Assembly: GCA_947494695.1 (NCBI GenBank)
Contig: CANLWB010000004.1
Location: forward strand, 124,001-188,000
Length of the DNA: 64,000 nucleotides
Source of the DNA: an uncultured Flavobacteriaceae bacterium
Lineage (GTDB): Bacteria > Bacteroidota > Bacteroidia > Flavobacteriales > Flavobacteriaceae
Direction of reading: 5' to 3'
The position numbers were made by a program, and so were the translations under genes. The number at the start of each line of letters is the position of its first letter. Positions within the stretch are counted from its first letter, which is position 1. Below are positions 62,477 through 64,000 of this stretch, one piece after another. The notes beneath the pieces are model-generated. The model did no database searches, was not told where the DNA came from, and saw only the letters and a list, made by a program, of their open reading frames with translations.

Positions 62477-64000
62477 ATGAAAGATTTTATAAATAAGCTA
62501 TATAGAAACCACGCCTTGATTTACAAGGTCTTATTATTTATATCGACGGCCTTTTTAATTGTATATCTATTTCCAAAAAGCGGAAAGTTTAAGTACAATT
62601 TTGAAAAAGGGAAACCTTGGCAATCTGAAAACCTCTATGCGCCCTTCGATTTTGCTATAAAAAAAACAGATGGAGAGGTCGCTTCAGAGCGCGAAAAACT
62701 GATTAATAATTCCGTTCTGTATTTTAATTTAGATGATGCAGTAGAGGATAAGGTAAGGGCGTTATACAAGGGGCAATTTAAAGGTTTCTTTTCAGATTCT
62801 ATCTCTTCGAGGCAGTCAAGAAAATTATTTCAAATTGGAGAGGCGATTATTTCGGAGTTGTATTTATTTGGAGTTCTGGGAGAAAATTATAATTTTTCTA
62901 AGGATAAGGTTATTGTTATACTAGACGGAAGGGTTAAGAAGCAGGATGGTGTCTTTGCTAACCTAGTGAAGCAAGATCATGTTTCTGAGGTGATTGACAG
63001 GACTTTGAGAAAGCATGGTGTTATAAGGTTTAAAACGAATTTTACGGCGCTGTTTTTCGATTTGATAGAGCCGAGTTTAACCTTTAACCAGTCTTTTACA
63101 GATAAGGTGCTCCAGGAGGACTTTAGTAAAATTTCGTTTAGCCGAGGAAGTGTGGCTAAAGAAACGCTTATTGTTTCTAAGGGTGAGGTTGTAGAGGGTG
63201 ATGAATATCAGGTGCTAAAATCACTTCAGTCTGAATATGAGTCCCAGATATGGAGTGAATCCAGTTACATGTGGGTGTTGTTTGCATACACTTTACTAGT
63301 ATCTCTGGCCTTATTAATGCTACTGTTGTTCTTAAGAAAATATCGGGTTAGTGTATTTAATAATAACACGAAAGTTACTTTTATTTTCTTCAATATTTCT
63401 TTGATGATATTTATTTCAACTCTAGTTGTTAATTATGATTCAAAGTATATTTATGTCGTTCCAATCTGTATACTGCCCTTAGTGCTTAAGGCCTTTTTCG
63501 ATGCGAGATTAGGGCTGTTTTCTCATGTACTTACAGTTCTATTAATTGGTTTTATTGTACCGAATAGCTACGAGTATATGTTTCTGCAAATTATAGCAGG
63601 AATTGTTACAATATTAACCGTTTCAGAACTTTATAAACGCGCTAATTTATTTATTTCTGTAGGACAGATAACACTGATATATATTGTTGCTTATTTTGCA
63701 TTTTTCGTTATCCATGAAGGTAGTGTGGAAACCATTAAATGGGAAACGTTTTTCTGGTTCATTTTAAATGGTCTGGCAACATTGTTTGTACAACCTTTGA
63801 TATACGCTTATGAAAAACTTTTTGGTTTGGTATCTGATGTATCACTTTTAGAATTATCTGATACCAATTCAAAGCTATTAAAGGAACTATCAGATAAAGC
63901 TCCGGGGACATTTCATCACTCATTAAATGTCGCCAATCTGGCAGAAGCTTCTGCGAATGAAATTGGGGCAAATGCCATGTTGGTGCGGGTAGGTGCATTG
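62477..64000 (+). CDS. 7TM-HD family phosphohydrolase (PgpH-like), 3' end cut by window edge
   Basis: The first 508 residues are visible. A first transmembrane helix (about 18-36), a long extracytoplasmic 7TMR-HDED-like domain (about 37-265), seven transmembrane helices (about 270-450), then the start of the HD domain (DKAPGTFHHSLNVANLAEASA ... LVRVGAL). PgpH-type proteins hydrolyse cyclic di-AMP. The HD pair itself lies beyond the window, so activity cannot be checked. The start fits the family and a nearby promoter element. Confidence 0.88.
   Translation, partial: MKDFINKLYRNHALIYKVLLFISTAFLIVYLFPKSGKFKYNFEKGKPWQSENLYAPFDFAIKKTDGEVASEREKLINNSVLYFNLDDAVEDKVRALYKGQFKGFFSDSISSRQSRKLFQIGEAIISELYLFGVLGENYNFSKDKVIVILDGRVKKQDGVFANLVKQDHVSEVIDRTLRKHGVIRFKTNFTALFFDLIEPSLTFNQSFTDKVLQEDFSKISFSRGSVAKETLIVSKGEVVEGDEYQVLKSLQSEYESQIWSESSYMWVLFAYTLLVSLALLMLLLFLRKYRVSVFNNNTKVTFIFFNISLMIFISTLVVNYDSKYIYVVPICILPLVLKAFFDARLGLFSHVLTVLLIGFIVPNSYEYMFLQIIAGIVTILTVSELYKRANLFISVGQITLIYIVAYFAFFVIHEGSVETIKWETFFWFILNGLATLFVQPLIYAYEKLFGLVSDVSLLELSDTNSKLLKELSDKAPGTFHHSLNVANLAEASANEIGANAMLVRVGAL

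Noticed and set aside
1-64000. tRNA, rRNA or tmRNA genes
   Set aside because: No cloverleaf-like or conserved rRNA stretch was recognised by eye; a covariance search would settle it.

Overview
This is a contiguous stretch of chromosome from a member of the Flavobacteriaceae (Bacteroidota), probably a marine or free-living species. The evidence is AT-rich DNA, Bacteroidota-type promoters (TAnnTTTG at -7), secreted proteins with type IX secretion (T9SS) C-terminal domains, a carboxypeptidase-like/TonB receptor, several protein families largely confined to this phylum (DUF4294, DUF6048/DUF6452, CCC-motif membrane proteins, GIN-domain proteins), and a 6S-like RNA between zapA and rny. There are no rRNA or tRNA genes, no CRISPR array, no prophage and no insertion sequence. 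Most of the window is ordinary core genome. Both edges cut genes: a NUDIX hydrolase at the left and a 7TM-HD phosphohydrolase at the right.

Layout. 0-5 kb: NUDIX end, a three-PAS hybrid histidine kinase and an M42 aminopeptidase. 5-13 kb: DUF4294 and hemolysin III; a secreted DUF1800 - DUF1501 - T9SS-substrate operon; GNAT, DUF4268, a ZIP transporter and a methyltransferase. 13-20 kb: a THUMP rRNA methyltransferase, an AraC/effector fusion, a ThuA lipoprotein and the rlmD-DUF6452-DUF6048 cluster. 20-28 kb: an ECF sigma factor with a small membrane partner, rocD, a block of four small membrane proteins (CD225, two DUF2752, CCC motif), a T9SS substrate, an Smr protein and a calcium-type repeat lipoprotein. 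28-37 kb: cysteine desulfurase, M23 peptidase and TonB receptor; then a cell-division/RNA block (coiled coil, zapA, 6S-like RNA, rny) and xerD. 37-41 kb: a tandem array of outer-membrane beta-barrel genes, one with a nonsense codon in its signal peptide, then aroQ. 41-53 kb: lpdA, NDH-2, DUF1572, msrB, an M48 peptidase, an MFS transporter, an astacin-like protease, and a sigma / anti-sigma-like / DUF4097-like / GIN-domain operon. 53-64 kb: an Lrp remnant, clpC, gyrA, a TPR protein, a C40 peptidase, a thiolase and the HD phosphohydrolase.

Envelope and cell-surface functions dominate the accessory part: beta-barrels, lipoproteins, T9SS cargo, M23/C40/M48 peptidases and two ECF sigma systems. 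The regions most worth a second look are the beta-barrel array at 38-41 kb with its duplicated leader block, the four-gene small-membrane-protein cluster at 23-24.4 kb, the sigma-controlled beta-repeat operon at 50-53 kb, the 6S-like RNA at 34.4 kb, and two classes of intergenic repeat (a dispersed hairpin repeat and a degenerate 7-bp-period repeat). Nothing in the window is clearly a new defence or mobile system.

Starts were moved from the longest ORF where a signal peptide, a lipobox or a clear ATG argued for it; each case is stated. Domain names are recognised by eye, not by a search.
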